64,000 bases of DNA from Magnetococcales bacterium (lineage in GTDB: Bacteria > Pseudomonadota > Magnetococcia > Magnetococcales > Magnetaquicoccaceae), in contig JAANAU010000005.1 of NCBI GenBank assembly GCA_011089965.1, positions 1 to 64,000 on the forward strand, written 5' to 3'. Below are positions 19,428 through 31,456 of the stretch, one piece after another. Numbering within the stretch: position 1 is the stretch's first letter; the number at the start of each line of letters is the position of its first letter. The position numbers and the translations under genes are program-made. The notes under the pieces were generated by a model that worked only from the letters and a program-made list of their open reading frames with translations, did not search any database and was not told where the DNA came from.

Positions 19428-19717
19428 GCGTCCTGTCCAGTACGGCGCGTTTACCATCCGCCGACAGGTTGCGCAGTTCCTGTTCCAGCAGGTCGCGCAG
19501 GGCAGCCAGATCATTGTAGCGTTCCATCATGACCATGGCGATGTCGCCGGCTACATTCCTGGCTCCATCAAGCAGGTTGATGTAGGTCTGCCGCTCCAGC
19601 CGTCGGGCAGAGATCTCTCCCGCCACCGTGACCAGTATGCTGGTTAAGAAGTGCAATGATGAACAGCACCAGCATGAGTGTAGCGCTGCGTAATGAGATT
19701 CGGCGCGAAGACAACAA
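19428..19717 (-). pseudogene. Remnant of the N-terminus of a membrane sensor protein
   Basis: On the minus strand a TTG at 19717, preceded by GGGAGG at 19726-19731, opens a frame reading SSRRISLRSATLMLVLFIIA, a basic segment followed by a membrane helix. After a frame change near 19645-19660 it continues as SILVTVAGEISARRLERQ and a helical region through ERYNDLAALRDLLEQEL. That pattern (membrane helix, then periplasmic helices) is typical of sensor kinases or chemoreceptors. It runs directly into DUF1016 sequence near 19427, so the rest of the sensor is lost. The family assignment is an inference from pattern only. Confidence 0.5.
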
Positions 19718-19974
19718 AAAAACGACCTCCCGTTCGTGAAGCGTCAGCAGGATATAAGGTTCAGGTTGGTTTTCATCTTGTGGATAATTTTTAATGTGGA
19801 TTGGATCGTTTTGAACAACTCTTCAACACACCTCGTGTTTCATTGCAGAAATCTGACCGACCCCAGACGGAGGCGATTATCGCCCCAGAACCCCGGAATC
19901 ATGAGGGGTGCTGAATAGTTATATTTTTTCTTACATGACAGCGTATTGGATGGCTATCGAGAGGATTGTAAAGC
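19718..19974. other. Gene-poor stretch upstream of tRNA-Ser
   Basis: No supported gene. A minus-strand open frame (about 19718-19825) runs into the sensor remnant without an ATG, and a 60-codon plus-strand frame at 19736 looks random. Confidence 0.4.
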
Positions 19975-20062
<88 letters not shown>

Positions 20063-20099
20063 GCAAAAATACCGAGGTCATTTTAGCGCAAGGCCTCTG

Positions 20100-20134
20100 A
20101 AGACCGTTGCATTCGACCGCTCTGCCACCCTTCC
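20100..20134 (-). pseudogene. Truncated tRNA-Ser (5' half only)
   Basis: The minus strand shows GGAAGGG TG GCAGAGCGG and TCGAATGCAACGGTCTT, i.e. acceptor 5' strand, D arm, anticodon 5' stem and the start of the anticodon loop of a serine tRNA. It ends at the anticodon. It differs from the intact neighbour at several positions, so it is not a simple copy of it. It lies 37 bases upstream of the intact tRNA in the direction of transcription. Confidence 0.7.
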
Positions 20135-20406
20135 GCAAGTGGGGAGTGTGATGGCGCACTTTAACCGAACCCGACCCTCACAAGCAATCCTTATTGTGCC
20201 AATGACAGACATTCCGCAACGCAAGGGTTGAAGAAATCCTGACTTGCCAGTAACATTCCCTGACATGGGTGCCGGGGTCACATAAAACAAGATGGCTCAG
20301 ATCTTGCATGTTTTACCCGACAATCCAACACCGCGCACCCGCAAACCGGTCGCGGATCGTCAGGACCGACACACGATCCTCACCCAATACCTCAATAGGC
20401 CCTGTC
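20135..20406. other. Intergenic region upstream of the SPOR gene
   Basis: No gene seen. The promoter for the SPOR-ccm cluster probably lies here, but I cannot place a convincing -35/-10 pair. Confidence 0.35.
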
Positions 20407-21339
20407 ATGAAAGCTGCACCCAATCGCGAGCAATTTCTGTTTCTGGTGACCGGCGGCATCATCCTCGTTTTGATCCTGATGGTGGTGATCTTCAACATGG
20501 TGCGCAGCCCCAGCGATCTGATCGTCGAAAAAGAGAATCAACCCGCGCCCAAGGTCAAAGTCAACGACCGCGCCCCGGACAGCCATAAATCCGCCTGGCT
20601 CACCCAGGTGGCCCCGGCCCCGATCTTCAATCCCGACAGCCCGAACAAAGCCGATGGCAAGGTGGAAATCGATGCCAAGGATCTCACCTCTGCCCCCAAT
20701 GGCGCCAAAGAACCCAATCAACCAGCCCCGGGCTGGAGTGCCAAAGATGCCTCCTCTTTGGAATCGGCCCGCCTTGAATCCCGACCCGTCACCACCGACG
20801 CCGGACTGAACCAGGCACGCACCTCATCCGCACCCGGCGGATCCCATGCCGCACCTCCCCCCATGCCGAAAATGGCTGCCGAAATCCTGGGCGCACGCAC
20901 CACCCCGCCGCAACCGGCACCCCAGGAGTCCATGCGCACCGAACATGCCAATGACCCCAAATCCGCATTGGCATCAGCCCCGAAACGCCAGAGCAAAAAC
21001 GACAAAAACCAGCCGGAAGAGTCTGATGAGGCCGAAGAGTCCACCGACTCCGGCAAGCCGCTTGCCAAAAACAGCCCACCCCCGGCCAACGGTTTCTCGG
21101 TCCAGGTCGCCTCCTTCAACGATACCGAACATGCCACGGCCCTGGCCAACAAGCTGTCCAGCATGATGTTCGACGGCAAACGCATGCCCGTCTATCAAAA
21201 CAATCAAACCATCGGCAAAAAAACCGTCTACCGCGTACGCCTTGGCCCCTTCCCAACCCAGGCGCGCGCCCAGCAGGCAGCCAATCTGGCCAATGCCAAA
21301 GTCGGTGTCCGAGGTTCGGTCCTTGGTCCCAATCAGTGA
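20407..21339 (+). CDS. SPOR-domain membrane protein
   Basis: 310 residues from ATG 20407. A single transmembrane helix near residues 11-31 (FLFLVTGGIILVLILMVVIF) puts the rest in the periplasm. Residues 35-230 are proline-, alanine- and charge-rich with no visible fold. The C-terminal 80 residues are a SPOR domain (GFSVQVASFNDTEHATALAN, VYRVRLGPFPTQ, RAQQAANLA), which binds denuded peptidoglycan, usually at division sites. The gene ends 10 bases before ccmA and may be in the same transcript, though no functional link is known. Confidence 0.85.
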   Translation: MKAAPNREQFLFLVTGGIILVLILMVVIFNMVRSPSDLIVEKENQPAPKVKVNDRAPDSHKSAWLTQVAPAPIFNPDSPNKADGKVEIDAKDLTSAPNGAKEPNQPAPGWSAKDASSLESARLESRPVTTDAGLNQARTSSAPGGSHAAPPPMPKMAAEILGARTTPPQPAPQESMRTEHANDPKSALASAPKRQSKNDKNQPEESDEAEESTDSGKPLAKNSPPPANGFSVQVASFNDTEHATALANKLSSMMFDGKRMPVYQNNQTIGKKTVYRVRLGPFPTQARAQQAANLANAKVGVRGSVLGPNQ

Positions 21340-21349
21340 ATCACCAGGC

Positions 21350-22048
21350 ATGACACCCCATCCCCCCTCTTCTGATCCTTCACCCGTGGTGGTTCTGGAG
21401 AATGCCCAACACCGCTATGGTCGTCACCAGGTACTCCAGGGCATTGACCTGACGGTCAGCCCTGGCGAGTGCGCCGTGCTCTACGGGGCCAACGGCTCGG
21501 GCAAATCCACCCTGCTGGCTCTGCTCTCCACCCGTTACACACTGCGCGAAGGACGCTATCTCCTGGATGGCATCGATGTCCGGCAAGAACCCCATGAAGC
21601 GCGCGCCCGACTGCTCTTCATCGGTCATCACACCCATTTGTACGGCCATTTGACCCCGTTGGAAAATTTGCAGTTCTTTACCTCCTTGCGCACCATTCCA
21701 ACCACCGACCAACAGTTGCGCCACGTGATCAACACCGTTGGTCTGAACAAAGCCGTGGACAAACCGGTGCAATGGTTCTCCGCCGGCATGCGCAAACGGC
21801 TGGCACTGGCGCGACTGCTGCTGGCCCACCCCAAACTCCTGCTGCTCGATGAACCCTACTCAGCCCTCGACACCCAGGGCGTGGGCTGGCTGAACGCCAT
21901 GCTCACCACCTTCCTGCACAACGGCGGCTCTTTGATCATGGCCAGTCATGACCCGGAACGGGTCGCTGCCCTGCCCCATCGGCCCTGGCAACTCGCCCGT
22001 GGCCGACTCCACCCCATCTCCAACGCCCAGGAGTCCGAGGCGTGTTGA
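21350..22048 (+). CDS. ccmA: Cytochrome c biogenesis ATP-binding export protein CcmA
   Basis: 232 residues from ATG 21350. It has an ABC ATPase with Walker A GANGSGKST, signature FSAGMRKRLALARL, Walker B LLLLDEPYSALD and switch histidine in MASHDP. It is the ATPase of the CcmABCD complex, which releases holo-CcmE carrying haem in the periplasm. The signature is FSAG rather than the usual LSAG/LSGG. The stop overlaps the ccmB start by seven bases, as expected for a translationally coupled operon. Confidence 0.93.
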   Translation: MTPHPPSSDPSPVVVLENAQHRYGRHQVLQGIDLTVSPGECAVLYGANGSGKSTLLALLSTRYTLREGRYLLDGIDVRQEPHEARARLLFIGHHTHLYGHLTPLENLQFFTSLRTIPTTDQQLRHVINTVGLNKAVDKPVQWFSAGMRKRLALARLLLAHPKLLLLDEPYSALDTQGVGWLNAMLTTFLHNGGSLIMASHDPERVAALPHRPWQLARGRLHPISNAQESEAC

Positions 22049-22710
22049 TCCAGGCCATCTACCGCATTGCCTGGAAAGATGTGGTCGGCGATCTGCGCCG
22101 TCGGGCCACCCTCTCTTCCATGCTCTTTTTTGCCATTTCCGTGCTGGTGGTGTTCCAGGCCGCCTTTGAACCGGATCGCCAGGAGGCGTTGCGCCTGTTG
22201 CCCGGCCTGTTGTGGGCCACGACCCTGTTCACCACCCTGGTGGGATTGGGCCGGGTCTTCCAGGCCGAAGAGGAGGATGGCGCGTTCGAGGGGTTGCTGT
22301 TGGCCTCGGTTCCCCGCGGGGTGATCTTTTTTGGCAAATGGCTCGGAAATCTGCTGTTGACGCTGCTGGTGGAATTGCTGATACTCCCCTTGATCCTGGT
22401 GCTGTTCAATGTCGATGCCTGGAAACATGTGCCAGCCATCCTGGCCATCCTGGCCCTGGGCACCCTGGGCCTGACCGGGTTGGGCACCTTGCTGGCCGCC
22501 ATGACACGGGGTGCCCGCTCCCGCGAAACCCTCCTGGCTCTGCTGCTGCTCCCCTTGACCGCGCCCATGCTGATCGCCGGAGTCCAGGCCATTGCCGGCA
22601 TCCTCCAGGCCGATGGCATCGTGGCCCCATGGATCAAACTGTTGACCATTTTCGATCTAGTCTATCTGGCCCTGGCACCCTGGGCCTTTGGCTGGCTGGT
22701 GGAGGAGTGA
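22042..22710 (+). CDS. ccmB: Cytochrome c biogenesis membrane protein CcmB
   Basis: 222 residues from a GTG start overlapping ccmA. About six transmembrane helices are visible, with the family sequence FQAEEEDGAFEGLLLA after the second helix. The first cytoplasmic stretch (RIAWKDVVGDLRRR) also matches. CcmB is the membrane partner of CcmA. A GGAGGAG sequence at its end (22701-22707) probably serves ccmC. Confidence 0.92.
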   Translation: MLIQAIYRIAWKDVVGDLRRRATLSSMLFFAISVLVVFQAAFEPDRQEALRLLPGLLWATTLFTTLVGLGRVFQAEEEDGAFEGLLLASVPRGVIFFGKWLGNLLLTLLVELLILPLILVLFNVDAWKHVPAILAILALGTLGLTGLGTLLAAMTRGARSRETLLALLLLPLTAPMLIAGVQAIAGILQADGIVAPWIKLLTIFDLVYLALAPWAFGWLVEE

Positions 22711-22721
22711 ACCGGTTCCGC

Positions 22722-23420
22722 ATGAACATCTTGAAAAAAATCCAATTGCCCACTGGCATTCTCACCTGGATCACCCTGATCGCCGGGGTCTGGCTGGTCT
22801 TCAATGTGCCGGACGATTTCCAGCAGGGCGGGGCCGTCAAAATTCTGTACATCCATGTCCCTTCCGCCAAAATGGCTCTGTTGAGCTATCTGGTGGTGAC
22901 CGTTGCCTCGATCCTCCATCTGTGGAAACGCTCAGAAACCGCCGACATCCTGGCCGAAGCCGCCACCTCGGTCGGGGCTGCCTTCACGGCCATGACCCTC
23001 GCCTCCGGATCGATCTGGGGCAAACCGATGTGGGGCACCTGGTGGGCCTGGGATGCCCGCCTGACCTCCATGCTGGTGCTGCTGATCCTCTTCAAAGGAT
23101 TGATGGTGCTGCGCCACTCCCTCGATGACCCGGTGAAAGGGGCACGCGCCACCGCCATCCTGGCCATCATCGGTGCTGTGGATCTGCCGATCATCCACTA
23201 CTCCGTGGTCTGGTGGCGCACCCTGCACCAACCCCCATCCCTGTCTGCCGGCTCCAATGCCGGCATTCACATCGCCGGACCGCTCCTCACCCCATTGCTG
23301 ATTCTGACGGTTGCGTTTATGCTCTTGACACTCTACATGACAACGGTCAAAGCCCGCCAGATCGAGGCCCGCCGTCGTCTGGACGCCCTGGAAACCGCAC
23401 GGATGCATGCCGATGAATGA
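22722..23420 (+). CDS. ccmC: Haem-handling membrane protein CcmC
   Basis: 232 residues from ATG 22722; a GTG at 22707 is an alternative but sits directly on the ribosome site. Six membrane helices and the tryptophan-rich WWAWD motif (GTWWAWDARLTSMLVLLILF) with flanking haem-ligand histidines (YIHVPSAKMA and LPIIHYSVVWW) identify CcmC, which loads haem onto CcmE. The C-terminus overlaps ccmD. Confidence 0.94.
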   Translation: MNILKKIQLPTGILTWITLIAGVWLVFNVPDDFQQGGAVKILYIHVPSAKMALLSYLVVTVASILHLWKRSETADILAEAATSVGAAFTAMTLASGSIWGKPMWGTWWAWDARLTSMLVLLILFKGLMVLRHSLDDPVKGARATAILAIIGAVDLPIIHYSVVWWRTLHQPPSLSAGSNAGIHIAGPLLTPLLILTVAFMLLTLYMTTVKARQIEARRRLDALETARMHADE

Positions 23421-23550
23421 CTATACCCCGTATGTCGCCGCAGTCTATGTTCTGGCCATCGCCATCTTCGGAGGCTACACCTTCCGCTGGCGCGCCTCCT
23501 GGAAAAAACTCCAAAAGCAACTCGACGACCACGAACAGGGAATTCCATGA
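23413..23550 (+). CDS. ccmD: Small membrane protein CcmD
   Basis: 45 residues (MNDYTPYVAAVYVLAIAIFG then a basic tail). It is a single membrane helix with tyrosines near its start, followed by FRWRASWKKLQKQL, typical of CcmD, which bridges CcmC and CcmE. It overlaps ccmC by eight bases and shares ATGA with ccmE. The position between ccmC and ccmE supports the call. Confidence 0.85.
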   Translation: MNDYTPYVAAVYVLAIAIFGGYTFRWRASWKKLQKQLDDHEQGIP

Positions 23551-24002
23551 TCAGTCTGCTCAACAAACGACTCATGCTCATGTTCACCGTGATCATGGTG
23601 GGCGGGGCACTCGTGGCCCTGGTTCTCACCTCCTTCACCGGTGCTCTGGTCTATTTCCACACCCCAACCGAAGCGGTCGCCAAAACCAAAGAGCTGGTGG
23701 CCAAAAAAATCCGCATCGGCGGCATGGTGCAGACCGGATCTTTGGTCCGGGAGTCCGGCACCCTGAAAATCCGCTTTCTGGTCACAGACAGCACCACCCA
23801 CATCCCGGTACGCTACGAAGGGATGCTGCCGGATCTGTTTCGTGAAGGTCAGGGGGTCGTGGTCGAAGGAACCTGGCAATCACCGCAAGAGTTTGTCGCC
23901 ACCACCATCCTGGCCAAACACAGCGAAGATTACGTCCCGGTGGACATGAGCGAACAAGGCATTGCCAAATCCAAAGAGTCTCTCCTGAAATCATTGAAAT
24001 AA
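23547..24002 (+). CDS. ccmE: Haem chaperone CcmE
   Basis: 151 residues. An N-terminal membrane anchor is followed by a periplasmic beta-barrel (IRIGGMVQTGSLVRE, IPVRYEGMLPDLFREGQGVV) and the haem-binding motif LAKHSEDYVP. The His in that motif forms the covalent haem bond in this family and the Tyr is the axial ligand. The start overlaps ccmD (ATGA). Confidence 0.95.
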   Translation: MISLLNKRLMLMFTVIMVGGALVALVLTSFTGALVYFHTPTEAVAKTKELVAKKIRIGGMVQTGSLVRESGTLKIRFLVTDSTTHIPVRYEGMLPDLFREGQGVVVEGTWQSPQEFVATTILAKHSEDYVPVDMSEQGIAKSKESLLKSLK

Positions 24003-24021
24003 CCTGCCAATCGGACCTCAC

Positions 24022-25971
24022 ATGTGGATCGAAATTGCCCATTTTGCCACCCTGATTGCTTTGCTTCTGGCGATTGTGTTGCTGGCAGCCCCGTTGATCG
24101 GAATCCATTGGCAGCGCCTGGTCTGGATCCGTATTGGCCGTCAATCGGCCTTTGCCATCTGCGGACTCCTCACCCTGGCCTCTGCCGGTCTGATCATCTC
24201 CTTTCTGCAACATGACTTCTCGGTCCGGTATGTGGCCGAACACGCCTCGTTGAAGCTGCCGGTCTTCTATCTGGCCACGGCCATGTGGGGAGGACACGAA
24301 GGCTCATTGCTGTTCTGGGCCTGGCTGTTGTCTCTGTTTGTGGCCATTGCGGCCTGGAAACACTGGAACACCCATCCGGTCTCCATGCCCTGGGTGCTGG
24401 CCATTCTCGGTGGACTTCTGCTCGGGTTCCTGCTGCTGGTTCTCTTTCTCTCCAGCCCCTTTGAGCGTCTCATCCCCCCTCCTCCGGATGGCCGCGACCT
24501 CAACCCGTTGTTGCAGGATCCGGGCATGGTCTTCCATCCGCCGTTTCTGTACATGGGCTATGTGGGGTTTGCCATTCCCTATGCCTTTGCCATGGCTGCG
24601 TTGATCACAGCCCAGGGAGACAGCGAATGGATTCTGGCCACCCGGCGCTGGACCCTCTTCTCCTGGGCCATGCTCACCATCGGCATCGTCTTCGGTGCCT
24701 ATTGGGCCTACTATGAGCTGGGATGGGGCGGCTATTGGGCCTGGGATCCGGTGGAAAACGCCTCCTTCATGCCCTGGCTCACCGGATTGGCCTTTCTCCA
24801 TTCGGTCATGGTCCAGGAGCGGCGACAAATGTTCAAAACCTGGAACCTGTTTCTGATCATCACCACCTTTGCACTCTCGCTGCTCGGCACCTTCCTGGTC
24901 CGCTCCGGGGTGCTCTCCTCGGTGCATGCCTTTGCCACGGATCCGGGACGCGGGGTGTATATTCTGGTCTTCATGGCCATTCTGCTCCTCTTCTCGTTTG
25001 GTCTGCTCACCCACAAGGCCGATCTCCTGAAAGAGTCCCCGCAGATGGACAGTGCGTTGTCCAGGGAGTTCTCCTTTCTGGTCAACAATCTGTTTCTGGT
25101 GGCCGGGGCCTGTACCGTACTGCTGGGCACCCTTTATCCTTTGGCGGTCGAAACATTGTCATCTGCCAAAGTTACCGTTGGCGCGCCCTACTACAACAAG
25201 GTGTTCATCCCGATCATGCTTGGCATGCTCGCCTTGATGGGATTGGGACCGATCATCCCCTGGCAGCGCAGCTCTGTCACCCGTTTGCGACAGGAGTTTC
25301 TGCCGGCCCTGCTCATCGGCATCGTGGTGACGATTCTGGCTCCCTGGTTTGGCATCACCCATGGTTCTGGAGCCGTTGCCACCGGATTGATCTTTTTTGT
25401 CGGTGTCACCCATTTTGGCGATCTGATCCGTCAGGCCCGCATCCGCATGGGGCGCGAATCCCTCTCGGCATCCAGGGCAACCTGGCTTCTGGTCACGCGC
25501 AACAAACGGCGTTATGGCGGGCTGATGGTCCATGTCGGCACCTTGATCATGGTGGCCGGTTTTGTCGGTTCCGGACTGTTCCAGGAGGAACGCGACCTCT
25601 TCATGGCCAAAGGGGACTCGATGACCATCGGCTCCTGGAGTCTCACTCTGGAGTCCGTGGACAAAGCCGCCAAACGCAACTGGACCGCAGACGAAGCGGT
25701 GATCCGCGCCGAACGTCCGGGGGCAGAGCCACTGATTCTGCGCCCGCAAAAGCGGGTATACAATGAGCACTCCCAGCCCACCACCGAGGCTGCCATTCAC
25801 AGCAGCTGGCGGGAGGATCTGTATGTCGTATTGGGGGATGGGGTCAAGGAAGGGGTGTGGGCATTTCGCATCTATCGCACACCGTTGGTCTCCTGGATCT
25901 GGGTCGGTTCGACCATCATGGTTCTGGGGGTGTTCTGGGCCATGATGCAGGGACGGCGGATCAAGTCATGA
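24022..25971 (+). CDS. ccmF: Cytochrome c haem lyase subunit CcmF
   Basis: 649 residues with roughly 14-15 transmembrane helices. Key sequences are WGGHEGSLLFWAW, NPLLQDPGMVFHPPFLYMGY, and the WWD-type motif GGYWAWDPVENASFMPWL. A large periplasmic loop lies near the C-terminus. CcmF with CcmH attaches haem to apocytochrome c. The length is normal. It ends in an ATGA overlap with ccmG. Confidence 0.95.
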   Translation: MWIEIAHFATLIALLLAIVLLAAPLIGIHWQRLVWIRIGRQSAFAICGLLTLASAGLIISFLQHDFSVRYVAEHASLKLPVFYLATAMWGGHEGSLLFWAWLLSLFVAIAAWKHWNTHPVSMPWVLAILGGLLLGFLLLVLFLSSPFERLIPPPPDGRDLNPLLQDPGMVFHPPFLYMGYVGFAIPYAFAMAALITAQGDSEWILATRRWTLFSWAMLTIGIVFGAYWAYYELGWGGYWAWDPVENASFMPWLTGLAFLHSVMVQERRQMFKTWNLFLIITTFALSLLGTFLVRSGVLSSVHAFATDPGRGVYILVFMAILLLFSFGLLTHKADLLKESPQMDSALSREFSFLVNNLFLVAGACTVLLGTLYPLAVETLSSAKVTVGAPYYNKVFIPIMLGMLALMGLGPIIPWQRSSVTRLRQEFLPALLIGIVVTILAPWFGITHGSGAVATGLIFFVGVTHFGDLIRQARIRMGRESLSASRATWLLVTRNKRRYGGLMVHVGTLIMVAGFVGSGLFQEERDLFMAKGDSMTIGSWSLTLESVDKAAKRNWTADEAVIRAERPGAEPLILRPQKRVYNEHSQPTTEAAIHSSWREDLYVVLGDGVKEGVWAFRIYRTPLVSWIWVGSTIMVLGVFWAMMQGRRIKS

Positions 25972-26510
25972 ACAATATCTGGAAGCTGGTGTTGCTGGGA
26001 GCGGTGATGGCCATTCTGCTCCTGTTTGCGTTGGGTTTACAGAATGATCCGCGCAACATCCCTTCGCCGCTGGTCAACCGACCGGCCAGCGACTTCACGG
26101 CCCCGGCCTTGCAAGGGGGGGGGATGATCAAGCTGTCTGATTATCGGGGCAAATGGGTTCTGGTCAATTTCTGGGGATCCTGGTGCATCAGTTGTGTGGC
26201 AGAGCATCCCTATCTGATGGAGTTGGCCGCCAAAACCAGAAACCGGACCGATTTTGTCATGTTGGGGGTGGATTTCCGCGATACGCCAGAGGCTGCCCGG
26301 GCCTTTCTGGCTCGTCACGGCAATCCCGGCTATCCGCATGCCCAGGATCCGGAGCAGAAAATCGCCATTGACTGGGGGGTGTATGGCGCTCCGGAGTCGT
26401 ATCTGGTGGATCCGGGCGGAACCATCCGCATGAAGCATACCGGTCCTTTGTTCCCCGGCTGGTTCGAGCAGCGTGCCTTGCCTTTGATTCAGGGAGCCAC
26501 CAAGCCATGA
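25968..26510 (+). CDS. ccmG: Thiol-disulfide oxidoreductase CcmG/DsbE
   Basis: 180 residues. There is an N-terminal signal anchor and a thioredoxin fold with active site GSWCISC and the cis-proline segment YGAPESYLVD. CcmG reduces the CXXCH cysteines of apocytochrome c. CISC differs from the more common CPTC/CVPC centre. ATGA overlaps join it to ccmF and ccmH. Confidence 0.93.
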   Translation: MNNIWKLVLLGAVMAILLLFALGLQNDPRNIPSPLVNRPASDFTAPALQGGGMIKLSDYRGKWVLVNFWGSWCISCVAEHPYLMELAAKTRNRTDFVMLGVDFRDTPEAARAFLARHGNPGYPHAQDPEQKIAIDWGVYGAPESYLVDPGGTIRMKHTGPLFPGWFEQRALPLIQGATKP

Positions 26511-26992
26511 TTCGTGTTTCGACCATCGGTTTGTTGACCCTTTGGATGATGGCTGCCCCTTTGACCCTTGAGGCTGAGGTGCGCGGCGAGGATCCCACCG
26601 AGGCCAAGGTGCGTCAGATCGCCAAGGAGTTGCGGTGTGCCGTCTGTCAGAACCAGTCGGTGTATGAGTCCAACTCGGATCTGGCCAAGGACATGTTGAA
26701 ACTGATCCGTGACAAGGTATCTGCCGGCGAATCGGAACCGCAGATCCGGGATTATTTTTTTCAGCGGTATGGGGATTATATCTATCTGGAGCCGACCACC
26801 GGGGGGATGAACAAGGTGTTGTGGGGTGCTCCGTTCATCGGGTTGGCCATTGGTGCTGTTGCACTGTGGAGTGCCATGCGGAGGTGGCGTGCCAAGGCCA
26901 TGGAAGAGAGTCGCAGCGATTCAACGCGGGTCGAGACCGACCCAAACCTGCAAGCGCGCATTCGCCAGGAGTTGGATCAAGTCAATCTGTAA
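26507..26992 (+). CDS. ccmH: Cytochrome c maturation protein CcmH (CycL type)
   Basis: 161 residues with an N-terminal signal sequence, the redox motif LRCAVCQNQS, and a C-terminal membrane helix (VLWGAPFIGLAIGAVALWSA). It is the short form without the TPR domain. The TPR partner CcmI (CycH) is not encoded next to it: the operon ends here. The stop codon TAA merges into the tip of a family 1 repeat. Confidence 0.93.
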   Translation: MIRVSTIGLLTLWMMAAPLTLEAEVRGEDPTEAKVRQIAKELRCAVCQNQSVYESNSDLAKDMLKLIRDKVSAGESEPQIRDYFFQRYGDYIYLEPTTGGMNKVLWGAPFIGLAIGAVALWSAMRRWRAKAMEESRSDSTRVETDPNLQARIRQELDQVNL

Positions 26993-27210
26993 GAGGCTGT
27001 ATGGTGGTTCCCATATTTCGGCCAAGAGTACCCCCCCCAAGACCAGGGGTCCAGGGGGGTTACCCCCCTGGTGGGGTCCAGGGGTGAAACCCCTGGGACT
27101 TTAATCTTTTAATCTTTTAAACAGAAAATATTAATAATTATTTATTTTTAAAACATTAAAACCCTGGGGGATGAATCCCCCAGACCCCCTCTTTTTTTTC
27201 AATCATTGAA
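26990..27210 (+). repeat. Family 1 repeat, copy 3 (between ccmH and serS)
   Basis: The left tip TAAGAGGCTGTATGGTGGTT overlaps the ccmH stop. Hairpins are CCAGGGGGGTTACCCCCCTGG-like (about 27051-27071; 21 bases) and CCAGGGGTGAAACCCCTGG (about 27078-27096). The AT-rich core at 27097-27155 is followed by CTGGGGGAT..ATCCCCCAG at 27163-27182. The right tip is lost or decayed close to the serS stop. It lies between convergent genes. Confidence 0.8.
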
Positions 27211-27215
27211 CGAGG

Positions 27216-28508
27216 CTACGGTTTCTCCTCCCGGATGCGGATGAACTCCTGACCGCCCATGTAAGGCCGCAACGCATCCGGAATGACCACGCTGCCATCC
27301 GGCTGCCGGAAGTTCTCCAACACCGCCACCAGAGCACGCCCCACCGCAATACCAGAACCGTTCAACGTATGCACCAACTCCACACTCTTGGTGACCGTAC
27401 GCCGCAACCTGGCCTTCATGCGCCGCGCCTGAAAATCCAACGTGTTGGAACACGAAGAGATCTCCCGATAACGCCCTGCCCCGGGCAACCACACCTCCAG
27501 ATCATACGTCTTGGCCGAAGCAAAACCCATATCTCCCGTACACAACACCACGGTCCGATACGGCAACTCCAAACGCTTCAACACCTCTTCCGCATGCCGG
27601 GTCAAACTCTCCAAAGCCTCCATGCTCTCTTCAGGCCGGGTGATCCATACCAACTCCACCTTGTCAAACTGATGCTGCCGAATCAAACCACGGGTGTCCC
27701 GCCCGGCTGCACCCGCCTCACGCCGGAAACAGGCGGTCCAGGCGGTCCACTTCAAAGGCAAACGGGCCTCATCCACAATCTGACCACGTACCAGATTGGT
27801 CAACGGCACTTCGGCAGTGGGAATCAGATAATAGGGATCATCCCGCAAACAAAACAGATCCTCCTCAAACTTGGGCAACTGCCCGGTGCCGAACAGACTC
27901 TCCCGATTGGCCAGAAACGGAGGAAGAATCTCTTCATAACCATGCTCGCGGGTGTGCAGATCCAACATGAAACTGGTCAAGGCACGCACCAGACGCGCAC
28001 CATCCCCCCGAAAAAAGGTGAAACGAGCACCCACCGTCTCCGCAGCCAAGGCAAAATCCAAAATGCCCAACCGCTCACCAATGTCCCAATGGTTCTCACC
28101 CGTCGCCCCACCCGCCACAAACCCGGCAGGCCAGGAACGCACCACCACATTGCCCCCCTCATCCGCCCCCACCGGAACATCCCCGGCTGGCAAATTGGGC
28201 AAACGGGCCAACTCCTGCTGCACCTCCTCTTCCTTGAGACGCAAAGCCGCTTCGCTCTCTTTCAATTGCGGCCCCAAAACCCCCATCTCAGCCAACAAGG
28301 CCGAAACATCCTCACCCTGGGACTTCATCCGCCCCACCAGACGCGCAATCTCGTTGCGCCGCGCCTGCAACCCCTCGGTGCGCGTACGCAACTCACGCTG
28401 CTGGGCCTCCAAGGCATGAAAAGCCGCCAGATCATGACGTCCGCCACGGCTTTGCAACCGCTCCTCGACCCAGACGGGCCGCTCGCGAATCTGTTTCACA
28501 TCCAACAT
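27216..28508 (-). CDS. serS: Seryl-tRNA synthetase
   Basis: 430 residues. The N-terminal coiled-coil arm (about 30-100) binds the long variable arm of tRNA-Ser. The class II core has motif 2 around [21 protein letters not shown] and motif 3 around [18 protein letters not shown]. Length and start (ATG 28508) are normal. It begins three bases after the gyrA stop, so the two genes are co-transcribed on the minus strand. Confidence 0.97.
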   Translation of the reverse strand: MLDVKQIRERPVWVEERLQSRGGRHDLAAFHALEAQQRELRTRTEGLQARRNEIARLVGRMKSQGEDVSALLAEMGVLGPQLKESEAALRLKEEEVQQELARLPNLPAGDVPVGADEGGNVVVRSWPAGFVAGGATGENHWDIGERLGILDFALAAETVGARFTFFRGDGARLVRALTSFMLDLHTREHGYEEILPPFLANRESLFGTGQLPKFEEDLFCLRDDPYYLIPTAEVPLTNLVRGQIVDEARLPLKWTAWTACFRREAGAAGRDTRGLIRQHQFDKVELVWITRPEESMEALESLTRHAEEVLKRLELPYRTVVLCTGDMGFASAKTYDLEVWLPGAGRYREISSCSNTLDFQARRMKARLRRTVTKSVELVHTLNGSGIAVGRALVAVLENFRQPDGSVVIPDALRPYMGGQEFIRIREEKP

Positions 28509-28511
28509 CGC

Positions 28512-31280
<2,769 letters not shown>

Positions 31281-31456
31281 GACACCAAATAGAGAAACTT
31301 CAATAGACAAACCTGGACAGTTTACCCTTTCACGCCGCTTCCCGCAACGGTGGCCCGGCGTTTCCGAACGATTGACAGGATCATGACCCGTGGCGCAAAA
31401 TGCTACACCCTTGTCAACCTTCCGGCGGCCACACCTGACGTTTCGGGAACGATCCC

